Assembly (NCBI RefSeq): GCF_008629675.1
Contig: NZ_VWOX01000009.1
Coordinates: 248,001 to 312,000, forward strand
DNA: 64,000 nt
Source: Roseiconus nitratireducens
GTDB taxonomy: Bacteria > Planctomycetota > Planctomycetia > Pirellulales > Pirellulaceae
Reading direction: 5' to 3'
Part shown: positions 36,702-46,429 of the stretch, piece by piece
Numbering within the stretch: position 1 is the first letter of the stretch
How the letters are laid out: the number at the start of each line of letters is the position of its first letter
Notes under the pieces: model-generated
Told to the model about the DNA's origin: nothing
The model's database searches: none
The model's input: only the letters and a program-made list of their open reading frames with translations
Program-made: the position numbers and the translations under genes

Positions 36702-39700
36702 CTAAGGCCGAGCGACCAGCGTTCCTGAGTTCTCGATCGCCAGGTAGCGGCGGTCAATGTCGACGTCGACAAACTGCTGCACACTGCCGCTGGGCCAATG
36801 CACCTGGATCTGGTCGATCACCTTGGTCTGCCCCAACCCGATGTGCACCACGGCTTCGTTCGTGCACGCCAAGCCATCGCCACCGGTCACCCATCCGGTC
36901 CACTGCTGCCCCTCGGAACGGACGCGAACTTCCGCGCCGATCGCGTCGCGTTCACTGGTCACACCGATCAGTTCCAGCTGGACCCAATGCTGGGCCTCCG
37001 AGCGATTCTGCAACAAGGCGATCGGCTGATCCAAGTGGCTGGCCACCAGGTCCATTCGCCCATCCCGATTGAAATCACCTTGGGCAAGCGTTCGTCCCAG
37101 CGCCTCGGTTTGCCAAAACGGACCGGCCGCGGCCGCATCCTGCAAGACGAACGCCCCCGCCTTGCCTCGAAACAATTGCGGCTTCATTTGAAACGGCAAA
37201 CCGTCGGGCCTGGCGTCGTAAACATGACCATTCAACACCGCCAGATCCAGCCAACCGTCGTTGTCAAAATCCGCGGCTTGGGTGCCAAAGCCCAACACGC
37301 CAAACGACGGTTCCACCAACTGGTAGGCATCCGCCTGGTCGGAGAAAAACCCGGACTCCGTCTGTTTGAACAGATTGACCGGTTCATCACGAAAATTGGT
37401 GACGTGCAAGTCCAAGGTCCCGTCGCGGTCGAAATCTCCCGCGGCGATGCCCATGCAAGCCTGGCTGTTGCCGTCGCGGCCGACGCTGCAGCCGCGGATC
37501 CCCGCCGATTCGACCAATGTGTACGTCGAACCGGACGAATCACGGCCGGACTGGCTGGTCCAGTAGTGGTTCAGGTCTCCATCGTTGGAAACAAAAAAGT
37601 CATTGCCATTCTGGCGATCAAAGTTGGCAATCACCGTCCCAAATCCCAACTTCGGTGCTTCGGTCAGCGGGCCTGTCATTGCCTGCCACACTTCGAAGCG
37701 GCCGTCCGGCAAGCCACGTAGAATTCGGTCGGCGGCTTGATTGAAACGTTGGGGCTGACAGAGCAAATGATCATCCTCGCAGCGAACTTTGTACGCCTCG
37801 GGGTCATCGATGTAGTTGATTTCGATGATTTCCGGCAAGTGATCGCCGGTCACATCCGCGACCGCTATCGATGAAGTCCATTCGGGGCGGACATCCGAGA
37901 TCAAATGCTCGGCCGCGGAGAACGTTCCGTCGCCTTGGTTCAAGTAAACCCGGTTGATGCCAATGTTGCCGACCAACAAGTCGGGGAAGCCATCCTGATT
38001 GACATCGCCAGCGCACACTCCCTGGCAGTAGCCCCGGTCACCCGCCATGGAAGCCTGGGTGGTTTCGACAAATGAGTCACGGTCCAACCCGCGAAACAAT
38101 TGATTCGGTTCCGAACCATCGGAATCATTCGGAACGCCGCCGGACTGCGCGACATACAAATCGCTGACACCATCCAGGTCATAGTCGATCACGGCCAGAC
38201 CGCCACCGTTGATCTGGTAGGCGTACATGGCTCCGCCGCCGGTGTAGCCACCTTGAAAGCGGGTGCGGATTCCCGAGGCCGCGGCGACGTCCTCAAACCG
38301 CAGGCCTTCGCGGATCTCCGGTGCAGAAGGGACTTGTCGCGCCAGAGCCACATCCAATTCCGGCAGCGGCCACGAAGCGAGATCAAAGCCCAGCATTTTC
38401 CGGAGTCGCGCCTCCGCGATTCGTTCCTTCGCGGCGCCTTGCTCCCATGCGGTTATCATGGCGGCTCGACGGTTCAATTCGGGAATCTGCTGTTGAAGCT
38501 GGCCCGACATCTGCGCGGCGTACATCCACCACGCCGCCGACTCCCAAGGACGCGTCAACTCCTGCAGCGTGTTGGAGATCCAGCGAGCTTGTTCCGGGTC
38601 GGCGTCCTTGGCAATCCGAAAAATCTTGTCCAAATCGGCCAGCGTCTTGCGAAGCTCGGCCGCCCGATCCTGGCCGTCCAGCGATTCCAACGATCCGATC
38701 ATCTCTCGTAGCGACTGGCGGTCGGTCGGATCGCGGCGCAGGGCTTCCCCGTAGGCCCGCACCGCTTCGCGATGTCGCTCCTGGTGCGCCATCCATCGCC
38801 CCACCGCATTCCAGTACTCCGGCTGCTCTTCGATTCCCTCGGGCAACTGATCAATCGATTCGGCGAACGTGTCGAACTGTCCGCGTTCGACTAGCAGTCG
38901 ACTGCGAAACGCGGCCGCCGAGGTGCTGTCGGGAAACTTTTGGGTCAGCTGCTGCAAACGATCAAGAATCTGCTGCCAATCCCCCTTCGCGACTTCGTAG
39001 CTGTGGCGGGCCTTCCCGAGTGAGAACAGGGTCAATTGGGACGCGTCGACGATTTGATCAAAGGACGCCAGTGCGAAGGGACCGCGAAGGTCAATCAAAC
39101 TCAGAATCTCGTTCGGCCGAATCGCTCTCAACCGGATCAACTCGCGAATGTGTTCGCTGGCCTCCAGACGGCGCCCCTGCGCGTTCAACAATTCCGCCAG
39201 CGATCGATGGACCTGGACGTCGTCCGGCATCAGCTCAACGGCGCGCCTCAAACTTTTCTCCGCCGCTGCGTAGTCGCCGCATCGCAAATACCAGTCGAAG
39301 GCGCGCAACAGCACCGCGGCCGGATCAAATTCTCCGGTCTCCGCCAAAGACTCCGCAATCGCGGCCGCCTCGCAGTTCTGCCCCATCTGATCGTGCAGCG
39401 CCATGGCAAGTTGGGATGCCCGCAAATCTTGCGGCGATTCAATCAAGATCGCCTGAACGACCGACAACGCCTCGCGATAATTGCCCCGCTGTTGCAATTG
39501 CAGGGCGGTCTGAAATTTCGACGGCGTGTCATTTTCCGACGTTGACTCGGCCGTCACCGGTTTTGCCAAGTCCTCTGACGGGCGACTTCGATCACATCCG
39601 GCAAACAGAATCCCGATGCAAAGCAGAATTGCCGGCACCCATCCGCGCGAAACTGCGGGCCGCGAAGGTGCGTCGAGTGGCCTGCCAATCTCGGGCGGGC

Positions 39701-39716
39701 AGTGCGTGATTCTCAT
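36702..39716 (-). CDS. TPR + FG-GAP + ASPIC/UnbV lipoprotein (paralogue D)
   Basis: 1004 residues from ATG at 39716, which overlaps the stop of paralogue E by four bases (ATGA). The N-terminus has about 25 residues before a lipoprotein signal (AILLCIGILFAGC, Cys41), a slightly long n-region. TPR-like repeats (LQLQQRGNYREALSVVQAIL, AAEKSLRRAVELMPDDVQV) precede VCBS/FG-GAP loops (DYDLDGVSDL, DVNQDGFPDL, DFDRDGTLDL, DFDNDGWLDL, DFNRDGRMDL) and an ASPIC/UnbV domain (SERDAIGAEVRV, GGDGLACTNEA, VHWPSGSVQQF). It is co-transcribed with paralogue E. Confidence 0.9.
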   Translation of the reverse strand: MRITHCPPEIGRPLDAPSRPAVSRGWVPAILLCIGILFAGCDRSRPSEDLAKPVTAESTSENDTPSKFQTALQLQQRGNYREALSVVQAILIESPQDLRASQLAMALHDQMGQNCEAAAIAESLAETGEFDPAAVLLRAFDWYLRCGDYAAAEKSLRRAVELMPDDVQVHRSLAELLNAQGRRLEASEHIRELIRLRAIRPNEILSLIDLRGPFALASFDQIVDASQLTLFSLGKARHSYEVAKGDWQQILDRLQQLTQKFPDSTSAAAFRSRLLVERGQFDTFAESIDQLPEGIEEQPEYWNAVGRWMAHQERHREAVRAYGEALRRDPTDRQSLREMIGSLESLDGQDRAAELRKTLADLDKIFRIAKDADPEQARWISNTLQELTRPWESAAWWMYAAQMSGQLQQQIPELNRRAAMITAWEQGAAKERIAEARLRKMLGFDLASWPLPELDVALARQVPSAPEIREGLRFEDVAAASGIRTRFQGGYTGGGAMYAYQINGGGLAVIDYDLDGVSDLYVAQSGGVPNDSDGSEPNQLFRGLDRDSFVETTQASMAGDRGYCQGVCAGDVNQDGFPDLLVGNIGINRVYLNQGDGTFSAAEHLISDVRPEWTSSIAVADVTGDHLPEIIEINYIDDPEAYKVRCEDDHLLCQPQRFNQAADRILRGLPDGRFEVWQAMTGPLTEAPKLGFGTVIANFDRQNGNDFFVSNDGDLNHYWTSQSGRDSSGSTYTLVESAGIRGCSVGRDGNSQACMGIAAGDFDRDGTLDLHVTNFRDEPVNLFKQTESGFFSDQADAYQLVEPSFGVLGFGTQAADFDNDGWLDLAVLNGHVYDARPDGLPFQMKPQLFRGKAGAFVLQDAAAAGPFWQTEALGRTLAQGDFNRDGRMDLVASHLDQPIALLQNRSEAQHWVQLELIGVTSERDAIGAEVRVRSEGQQWTGWVTGGDGLACTNEAVVHIGLGQTKVIDQIQVHWPSGSVQQFVDVDIDRRYLAIENSGTLVARP

Positions 39717-42706
39717 CGGGCAGCATCCATGCGGAACGGCTCGCCCGCCCCTTCGATCAACAACACATCGTGTCCCGAATCGGTCGCACCAAACCGTTCG
39801 GTCCAACCACTCGGCCAGCGCACCGTCAGCTGGTCGATCCGATCGACGAAACCGACGCCGAAACTGACGCAGCGTTCATTGGAACACTGGAATCCGTCCC
39901 CGGCCAACAGCTGGCCTTCCAACCGGCGATCGCCAATCTGCAAGCTCACTTCGGCACCAATGGCATCGCGGTGCGACCTGGTCGCTTTCAAAAAGAATCG
40001 ACTCCGCCGACATTCCGTTTCGGTCTCGTTGCTCAACAGACTGACCGGTTCAAACAGGTGCGTGATCAACAGATCGGTCCTGCCGTCGCGATCGGCGTCC
40101 CAGGTAACAACCGCTCTGGCCAAATGCTGACGGGCGAAGTACTCCCCCAACTGCCCACCGGTGAGCTCGTTCCAGCGACCATCCGGCCCCCGGTCAAACA
40201 GTTGCACCGGTTGACGGAAAAAACGGTCCTTGTGGGTAAAGTCATCGATATCGCCGTTGGCCACCACCAGCTCGGGACTGCCATCATTTTGGAGATCCAC
40301 CCACTGGGTCCCATACCCCAGCATCCGCTGTGACGGCGCGGCCAGCCCGACACGACGCGATCGATCCGCCCACGTGCCCTGGCCGACCTGTTCGTAGAAC
40401 GTGTTGTGATCACCCGAGAAATGGGACAACAAAAAATCCACGTCTCCGTCCTGGTCAGCGTCGCCGGCCGCGATTCCCATCGAAGCCTGCGACAGCGAGC
40501 GTTCATTGACGGCCAACCCGCGGAGCATGGCTTGTTCGGAAAATCGCCAGGCATCCGATTCGGCGTCCCGTGACCAGTAATGATTTGCGGTCATGTCGTT
40601 GGCGACATACACATCCAAACTCCCTTGCTTGTCCAACTGCCCGACCACCAGACCGAATCCACGCCCCGGTTGATGCTCACCCAGCCATTGGGAAGTGGCG
40701 TCGACGAACGTGCCATCCCCTTGCCCACGCCACACCCGATCGGGTTCCGCATCGAATGCCAGCGGATTGCAGGAACGCGGTTGCCCGACTTCGGGATCCA
40801 TGCATTGCTGGTGGTAGGGCGCCTCGCCGCCGCAGTAACTGACTTGGAACAGATCGGCGTGACCGTCATCATCCAAGTCCACCAACGCGGACGACGTCGT
40901 CCATTCTTTCCCCGAAAGCCCGGCCTGGTCGGTGACATCCCGGAACGTCCCGTCACCGTTGTTTCGATAGAGTCGATTCGTCCCGATGTTTGCCACCAAC
41001 AGATCCGGGAACCCGTCGGCATTGTAATCTCCCACCGTGACGCCCTGGGCGAACCCCTGGTCACCAACGTCCGCAAGACCGGTCTGGCGCACGAACCGCT
41101 CGTCGAGGTTTCGATACAGCTCATTGGCGCTGGAGTCCGATGCGCGCGGTTGACCGTCCATTTCGGTCAGGTAGAGATCGGGCCATCCGTCCAGGTCGTA
41201 GTCAATCACACCGGCGCCGCCGGCGCCGGACTGGTAAATCGCCAGCCCCGCCTGATCGCCGCTGACCTTCCCGATGCGGCAGACGTGATCCAAGTTTCTT
41301 TCGGCGGCTCGGTCGACCAGCTGAATCCGTTGCCCGCACGCCGCAATCATGCCTGGTCGGTGACCTTCCTCCGCTGGCAATTCAGTGTCACGGGAAAGAT
41401 CCGACAGATCCAGATTGGCCGCGACCAATTGCTCTTCCGACTGCCAGGGTGTCCGCCCCGTCAAAGTCGACCGAACGCGTTTGTAAACTTCGTCCAGTCG
41501 CGGATCTTTGTTTTGCGTCATGCGAAATGCCGCTTGCAGGCACGCCGTTGCTTCCCACTTTCGTCCCAAGTCCTCCAGTGCGAGCGCAACGTCGACTGCG
41601 GCCGACTGCGAATTGTTCCGCCAGGACAAAAGCGAATCGACCGCTTCGCGAAGGGACGTGATGTTGCTGGCCCGCTTGGCCGCCAAACGGGAATCCTCGC
41701 TGCGTCCAAGCTCCGCCAGCGTCGCGGCCAAATGCGCCAAAGCCTCCCCGTCGTTTTCATTCAGCTCGACCGCCCGCCAGTAGGCCCGCGCGGCCGCAGA
41801 GAGGTCGTTGCGATGTTCCGCCCGTGAGCCGAGCGCCATCCAATACTGTGGCTCATCTTCCACTTCCCGGGGGATGCCTTCCATCCAACGCTCCACCGCA
41901 TCCCAATCGCCCGTTTCGACCAACGCTCGACCGAGCAGCCCCTGCGCCGGTGTGAAATCGGGATGGCGATCGACCACCGATGCCAGGTCATCGACCACCT
42001 CATTCCATTTTCCGTGATAAGCCGGAAGACACGCCAAGGAGTACTTCGGTCGCAGATCGTCCGGAGAGTGCTCCAGCGCATACTCGCACGTCGTATTCAC
42101 CGTCTGGGGGCGTCGGAGATCGGAGAGGATCACCAGCAGCCCGATGTTGCCGTGGCCGTGTTGAATCAGCCACTTCAGGTGGGGCGCACTCTGCCGTTGC
42201 AGCGCCAACGCACAGAACAGCCCCACCAGCTTTTCTCGAAGCTGGGCATCTTCCGGAGACGCGTCGACGGCCTTTCGTAGCGACTGCAACGCCTCAAACG
42301 GCCGCCCGACATTCATGTACTGCTGCCCCAACCGGTCCAACAACTCCGAGGACGGTTGGTCGGCACCGGCGATCGAGCGTTCGTAAAACTCGATCGCCCG
42401 CGCGGACTTGCCAAAATGCTCCGCAATCTGACCCCCGATTTCCAACGCGTCGGCATGGTTCGGGTCTTCCGCCAACAGAGACTGAACCACCTGCCCGGCC
42501 TGAGCATACTGTCCCCGCGACATCTGCAGCCGGGCAGTGGTCACCAGGTCCTCCGGATCCAGACGTTGCCCCGGCGAAGCGGTTTCGGACCAGCCGGCCC
42601 GATCGTGAACACCGTCACGAACGCGATCGGAAGACGGTTCGACGCGGCCACAACCGATTTCGGCCACGGCCACCATCACGAGGAACCAGCCACAAACTCG
42701 ACTCAC
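39713..42706 (-). CDS. TPR + FG-GAP + ASPIC/UnbV lipoprotein (paralogue E)
   Basis: 997 residues. It begins with GTG at 42706; an in-frame ATG at 42676 would shorten the signal too much. The signal ends at Cys19 (AVAEIGC). TPR-like repeats (LQMSRGQYAQAGQVVQSLL, ADALEIGGQIAEHFGKSARA) are followed by VCBS/FG-GAP loops (DYDLDGWPDL, DYNADGFPDL, DLDDDGHADL, DADQDGDVDF, DADRDGRTDL) and ASPIC/UnbV (HRDAIGAEVSLQ, GDGFQCSNER, VRWPSGWTERF). The cysteine insert CGGEAPYHQQC...CNPLAFDAEPDRVWRG closely matches paralogue B. Its stop overlaps the start of paralogue D. Confidence 0.9.
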   Translation of the reverse strand: MSRVCGWFLVMVAVAEIGCGRVEPSSDRVRDGVHDRAGWSETASPGQRLDPEDLVTTARLQMSRGQYAQAGQVVQSLLAEDPNHADALEIGGQIAEHFGKSARAIEFYERSIAGADQPSSELLDRLGQQYMNVGRPFEALQSLRKAVDASPEDAQLREKLVGLFCALALQRQSAPHLKWLIQHGHGNIGLLVILSDLRRPQTVNTTCEYALEHSPDDLRPKYSLACLPAYHGKWNEVVDDLASVVDRHPDFTPAQGLLGRALVETGDWDAVERWMEGIPREVEDEPQYWMALGSRAEHRNDLSAAARAYWRAVELNENDGEALAHLAATLAELGRSEDSRLAAKRASNITSLREAVDSLLSWRNNSQSAAVDVALALEDLGRKWEATACLQAAFRMTQNKDPRLDEVYKRVRSTLTGRTPWQSEEQLVAANLDLSDLSRDTELPAEEGHRPGMIAACGQRIQLVDRAAERNLDHVCRIGKVSGDQAGLAIYQSGAGGAGVIDYDLDGWPDLYLTEMDGQPRASDSSANELYRNLDERFVRQTGLADVGDQGFAQGVTVGDYNADGFPDLLVANIGTNRLYRNNGDGTFRDVTDQAGLSGKEWTTSSALVDLDDDGHADLFQVSYCGGEAPYHQQCMDPEVGQPRSCNPLAFDAEPDRVWRGQGDGTFVDATSQWLGEHQPGRGFGLVVGQLDKQGSLDVYVANDMTANHYWSRDAESDAWRFSEQAMLRGLAVNERSLSQASMGIAAGDADQDGDVDFLLSHFSGDHNTFYEQVGQGTWADRSRRVGLAAPSQRMLGYGTQWVDLQNDGSPELVVANGDIDDFTHKDRFFRQPVQLFDRGPDGRWNELTGGQLGEYFARQHLARAVVTWDADRDGRTDLLITHLFEPVSLLSNETETECRRSRFFLKATRSHRDAIGAEVSLQIGDRRLEGQLLAGDGFQCSNERCVSFGVGFVDRIDQLTVRWPSGWTERFGATDSGHDVLLIEGAGEPFRMDAAR

Positions 42707-42876
42707 AAGTCAACCGCGCTCCGTTGAAACGTGAAGATTCAGAAACCGACACCACCCGGTCGATGCGTACGGTAGTTTAAAGCACCGCAAGCACCAATGT
42801 CGGAATCGAGCCCTCCGTTACGCATCAAGCGCGACAAATAACCGTCTCTCGAAGCCCGGAGGGCGTGCAGCTTTGC

Positions 42877-43020
42877 TTCACCCTCCCTCCGGGAGGGTCG
42901 CGGAGGAGCTTGCGACGACGCGGGGAGGGCTGTCCGGCGCCATGGATTTCCGCTGGTGCTTTAAGACACCCTCCCCAAAGGCTCGTGCCTCGCCTTTGAC
43001 CCTCCCGGAGGGAGGGTGAA
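42877..43020 (+). repeat. Palindromic element, copy D
   Basis: 144 bp, forward orientation: TTCACCCTCCCTCCGGGAGG, arm GCGGAGGAGCTTGCGACGAC, spacer GTCCGGCGCCATGGATTTCC, arm CCCAAAGGCTCGTGCCTCGC, and right palindrome ending GGGAGGGTGAA. Short outer-arm traces (CGGAGGGCGTGCAGCTTTG on the left, CTCGGAGAGCGGCAC on the right) match those of copies B and C. The rest of the 42707-43273 gap has no gene I can support. Confidence 0.85.
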
Positions 43021-43273
43021 TTTCAGAAACGCACCTCTTTTTCTCGCTCGGAGAGCGGCACACGTTTGACCGAATCTTGGGTGCCATGGCAAAAAATCTC
43101 CCAGTTTAGCGGTTTCTCCACCACCCGCACCGCGCCAGCGGTTACACCAAGGGGTAGGTGACCACGCGAGATCCTCTGCAATCACCGGCGCTTTGGAACG
43201 TCGTCGAGAGTCGATTTCCTGGGCCCGGTTTGCCGACAGGATGCTCATCGCCTCCTGCTTCCATTTCCCCACA

Positions 43274-43672
43274 ATGGACGGCGTCACAATGGCAATCCCT
43301 CTCCAACGACGGGCCCATCAGGCCGGATACACCTTCAGCCATTCCCAATCGGCGGTGGAGCCGTTCCTCGCCCGCGCGGAATTTCCGCAGGCCTGCTACT
43401 GGCTGGCGACGGATGGCCAGCCGCGATTTCGTCGCATCGAGTGGCTCCGCCGCGGGGCTCAAAACACGGGCGGAGACTGGACGCGGGACTTTGAGCCGCC
43501 CGACGACCTCTCGATCTTTAAACTGCTCCATCCGTTGATCGCCTTGGGCGTGATGGCCGCCTCAGCGACGTGGCTGGTCTGGACGCTAGTCCACTCCGGC
43601 ACCGGCTTGATGCCACAGTGGACGGACCTGTCGCCGACGGAAGTCAACCAGGTTCTGATCGGCCGCCGCTGA
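43274..43672 (+). CDS. Small single-pass membrane protein, unknown
   Basis: 132 residues from ATG at 43274 (127 from ATG at 43289); the frame is open back to 43193, but that part is less protein-like. A soluble N-terminal region of about 80 residues contains AEFPQACYWLATDGQPRFRRIEWLRRG; one membrane helix follows (LLHPLIALGVMAASATWLVWTLV), then a short tail. I do not recognise the family. It is 111 bp upstream of the HlyD-like adaptor on the same strand, so it may belong to that operon. Confidence 0.5.
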   Translation: MDGVTMAIPLQRRAHQAGYTFSHSQSAVEPFLARAEFPQACYWLATDGQPRFRRIEWLRRGAQNTGGDWTRDFEPPDDLSIFKLLHPLIALGVMAASATWLVWTLVHSGTGLMPQWTDLSPTEVNQVLIGRR

Positions 43673-43783
43673 ACCAAACCGTCCGACGGTTTGATGTACG
43701 ATGGAAAGCCCACGTTGTCGTCGACTGCAGTGGCAACGCCCCATCTCCCATCGCAACTTGCTGTCCGCACCACGAGCCGTCCC

Positions 43784-45154
43784 ATGGAACTCTCCCACGT
43801 CCGTCCGCCCCATTGCCTGCGTCCCGCCGGGCGTCTGCTGTTCGCCTGGCTCCTGCTGGTCATCGCCGCGCCGGCGATCGCGGAAGACCCGTCACCGAAC
43901 ACCGAAGCCAAATCCGTCAAGGTCGACGGCGTCTTCCAATCGACGCGACAGTCCGAGGTCGCTGCCGCCAATGAACACCTGACCGAATTGAAGATCGAAC
44001 GCGTCCTGCCGCACGGGACCGAAGTCAAACAGGGCCAAGCGGTGATTTGGTTCGAAACCGAACCGCTGGACAAGTCACTGAAGAAAGCGGAACACGAACG
44101 ACGGCTCGCCGAACTCGCACTGGAAGCCGATGAGTTTGACCACACGCAGTTCTTGGAGCAACTGAAGCTGGACAAGCAAGCCGCCGAACGCAAACGCGAT
44201 GCAGCCCAACAAGCCTATGACAATTACCAGAAGGTCGACCGCGAGCAACAAATCGAGCAGGCCAAGTTCTCGCTCAAGAATGCCGAGTTCTCGCTGGAGA
44301 GCGCCAAGGAAGAATACGAACAATTGACCCAGATGTATGAAGAGGATGACTTGACCGAACAGTCCGAGGAGATCGTGTTGCGTCGCGCCAAACGCGCCGT
44401 CGAGGCCGCCGAGTTTTCATTGCAACGGACGAGCATTCAAACCGATCGGACCATCAAACAAACGATCCCTCGCAACGACGCTGACCAGGAAGAAACGTTG
44501 GCCCGGGCCTTGATGGAATTCAAGAAGTCCAACCAGGACCTGGACAACGCGCGCCGCAAGCGAGAACTGGAAATCAAACGCAAACGGACGGAACTGGAGG
44601 AACAATCCGAGAAGGTGGAAGAGATGCGGGCCGAACGCAAAGCCGTTGTCTTGAAGGCCGACATGGACGGAATCTTTTTGCACGGCGCCCTGACCCGGGG
44701 CGTGCTGCCCGCCAAGCCGGTCAACCTGAAGGAAGGGACGTCCGCCAGCCCCAACCAGGTTCTGGCGACCATCGTCGGCCCCGGAAAGATCCAAGTCCGA
44801 ATCGATCTGCCCGAACAACATCTGGCCGTGGCGCGGCAGGCCAAAACCTGCCAAGTCGTGCCCAAGGGCTTGCCCGACACAACGCTGACCGGCAAAGTCC
44901 AATCGGTTGCCGAGGTCCCGTTCCTGCCCGGCAAATTCGACTGCCTGGTGTCGCTGCAGGGTCAAACGCCCGATCACATCAATCCAACCATGGGCTGTGA
45001 AGTGACGTTTCCCGGTACGGAAGAAGAGTCCGCCGAAGAGAAGGACGCCGACAATCAAGACGGTGGCGATCCGAAGGACGATTCGTCGACATCCGAAGAG
45101 TCACCTTCGGAAGAGTCGAACGACGACCCATCAAATGACCGAGACGATTCATGA
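43784..45154 (+). CDS. HlyD/MFP-like adaptor protein, exported, coiled-coil
   Basis: 456 residues from ATG at 43784, where a signal peptide starts (LLFAWLLLVIAAPAIAED). A biotinyl/lipoyl-like half motif (LKIERVLPHGTEVKQGQAVIWFET) is followed by about 250 residues of charged coiled coil (residues 80-300), a returning lipoyl half (VVLKADMDGIFLHGAL), a beta-barrel-like section, and a Glu/Asp/Ser-rich tail. This is the layout of periplasmic adaptor (membrane fusion) subunits of efflux systems. No inner-membrane pump or outer-membrane channel gene is adjacent. Its stop overlaps the next start by four bases (ATGA at 45151). Confidence 0.85.
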   Translation: MELSHVRPPHCLRPAGRLLFAWLLLVIAAPAIAEDPSPNTEAKSVKVDGVFQSTRQSEVAAANEHLTELKIERVLPHGTEVKQGQAVIWFETEPLDKSLKKAEHERRLAELALEADEFDHTQFLEQLKLDKQAAERKRDAAQQAYDNYQKVDREQQIEQAKFSLKNAEFSLESAKEEYEQLTQMYEEDDLTEQSEEIVLRRAKRAVEAAEFSLQRTSIQTDRTIKQTIPRNDADQEETLARALMEFKKSNQDLDNARRKRELEIKRKRTELEEQSEKVEEMRAERKAVVLKADMDGIFLHGALTRGVLPAKPVNLKEGTSASPNQVLATIVGPGKIQVRIDLPEQHLAVARQAKTCQVVPKGLPDTTLTGKVQSVAEVPFLPGKFDCLVSLQGQTPDHINPTMGCEVTFPGTEEESAEEKDADNQDGGDPKDDSSTSEESPSEESNDDPSNDRDDS

Positions 45155-46425
45155 CCTGCGACCGCCCACTCCACCGGATCGCACTGCCCGCATTGGCCCC
45201 GCTGCTGTTGGCACTGCTGCCCCTGACTCAAGCCGTCGGGCAAGACGCGGTAGTGCAAGACACCAACGCGCAGGACACAGTTGCGCAGGACGCGGGCGCG
45301 ACGGAACCAGGCACGATCACGATCGACGGAGAAGTTCGGCCGCTGCCGGACGTCGCCACAACTCCGCCCGACGAGATCCAGTCGGCCATCGATCGGGGCG
45401 TCCAGTTCTTGATCGACGACCAGAACCCGAACGGGTCCTGGGGATCGGCCACCCGAACCAAGGGTCTGAACATCTACGCCCCGGTGCCGGGGGCCCACCA
45501 CGCCTTTCGCGCCGGGACCAGCTGCCTGTGCCTGGCGGCCTTGCTCGAAGTCGCCCCCGATGACGAACGGACCCAGGAAACAATTCGCCGCGCCGAAGAC
45601 TGGTTGTATGACCACATCCGAAATCTGCGTCGCGCCAACGGGGACGCGATTTACAACGTCTGGGGTCACGCGTACGCCGTCGCGGCACTGGCCAAGCTGC
45701 ATCGTCGGTACGATGGAAACGAATCCAAACAGGCCGAGATTGTCGAACTGATTCGCACTCAGTTCGACAGGTTGCAGCGTTACGAGTCGGTCGACGGAGG
45801 TTGGGGGTACTACGACTTTCGTTACCAGGCCAACCAACCGACATCGGATTCGATCAGCTTCGTCAACGGCGCCGTGCTGGTCGCTCTGGCCGAAGCACGC
45901 GACATCGGAATCGAACCGCCCCAGCGCATGGTGCAGCGGGCCGTCGCTGCCACGCAGCGTCAGAAGAAACCCGATTTCAGCTACCTGTACGGGGAGTACC
46001 TGAAGTACCGCCCGGCGCGTGGCATCAACCGACCCGGAGGCAGTCTGGGGCGGTCCCAGTGCTGCAACGCGGCGTTGCGGTTGTGGGGCGACGAATCGAT
46101 CAGCGATGACGTGATTCAAACCTGGCTGTATCGGCTGTACGTCCGCAACGGCTGGCTGGACATCGGTCGCAAACGACCGGTGCCACACGAATCCTGGATG
46201 CAGGTGGCCGGCTACTTTTACTTCTTCGGTCACTACTACGGTGCAGTCTGCCTGCAGCTGCTGCCCCCGGAGGAGCGTGCTCCGTTCCAGGCGATGTTGA
46301 CCAAGCTGATGCTGGAGCGTCAGGAAAAGAACGGCTGCTGGTGGGATTACCCGCTGTACGATTACCACCGACCCTACGGCACCGCCTTCGCGTTGATGAC
46401 GCTGCATCGCTGCCAGCCGCAGTAG
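45151..46425 (+). CDS. Exported alpha/alpha-toroid (prenyltransferase/squalene-cyclase-like) protein
   Basis: 424 residues, translationally coupled to the HlyD-like gene. A signal peptide (LPALAPLLLALLPLTQAVGQD) indicates export. Two sets of toroid-type repeats are visible: AIDRGVQFLIDDQNPNGSWG, then VWGHAYAVAALAKLHRR and VDGGWGYYDF, resembling QW motifs of terpenoid cyclases and prenyltransferases. The cyclase catalytic DxDD motif is absent and the protein is secreted, so I consider it a toroid-fold binding protein rather than a cyclase. Possibly it works together with the adaptor it is coupled to. Confidence 0.8.
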   Translation: MTCDRPLHRIALPALAPLLLALLPLTQAVGQDAVVQDTNAQDTVAQDAGATEPGTITIDGEVRPLPDVATTPPDEIQSAIDRGVQFLIDDQNPNGSWGSATRTKGLNIYAPVPGAHHAFRAGTSCLCLAALLEVAPDDERTQETIRRAEDWLYDHIRNLRRANGDAIYNVWGHAYAVAALAKLHRRYDGNESKQAEIVELIRTQFDRLQRYESVDGGWGYYDFRYQANQPTSDSISFVNGAVLVALAEARDIGIEPPQRMVQRAVAATQRQKKPDFSYLYGEYLKYRPARGINRPGGSLGRSQCCNAALRLWGDESISDDVIQTWLYRLYVRNGWLDIGRKRPVPHESWMQVAGYFYFFGHYYGAVCLQLLPPEERAPFQAMLTKLMLERQEKNGCWWDYPLYDYHRPYGTAFALMTLHRCQPQ

Positions 46426-46429
46426 AGAA

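Noticed and set aside
45151..46425. Squalene-hopene cyclase
   Set aside because: It is too short for the family (usually above 600 residues), lacks the DxDD motif and has a signal peptide.
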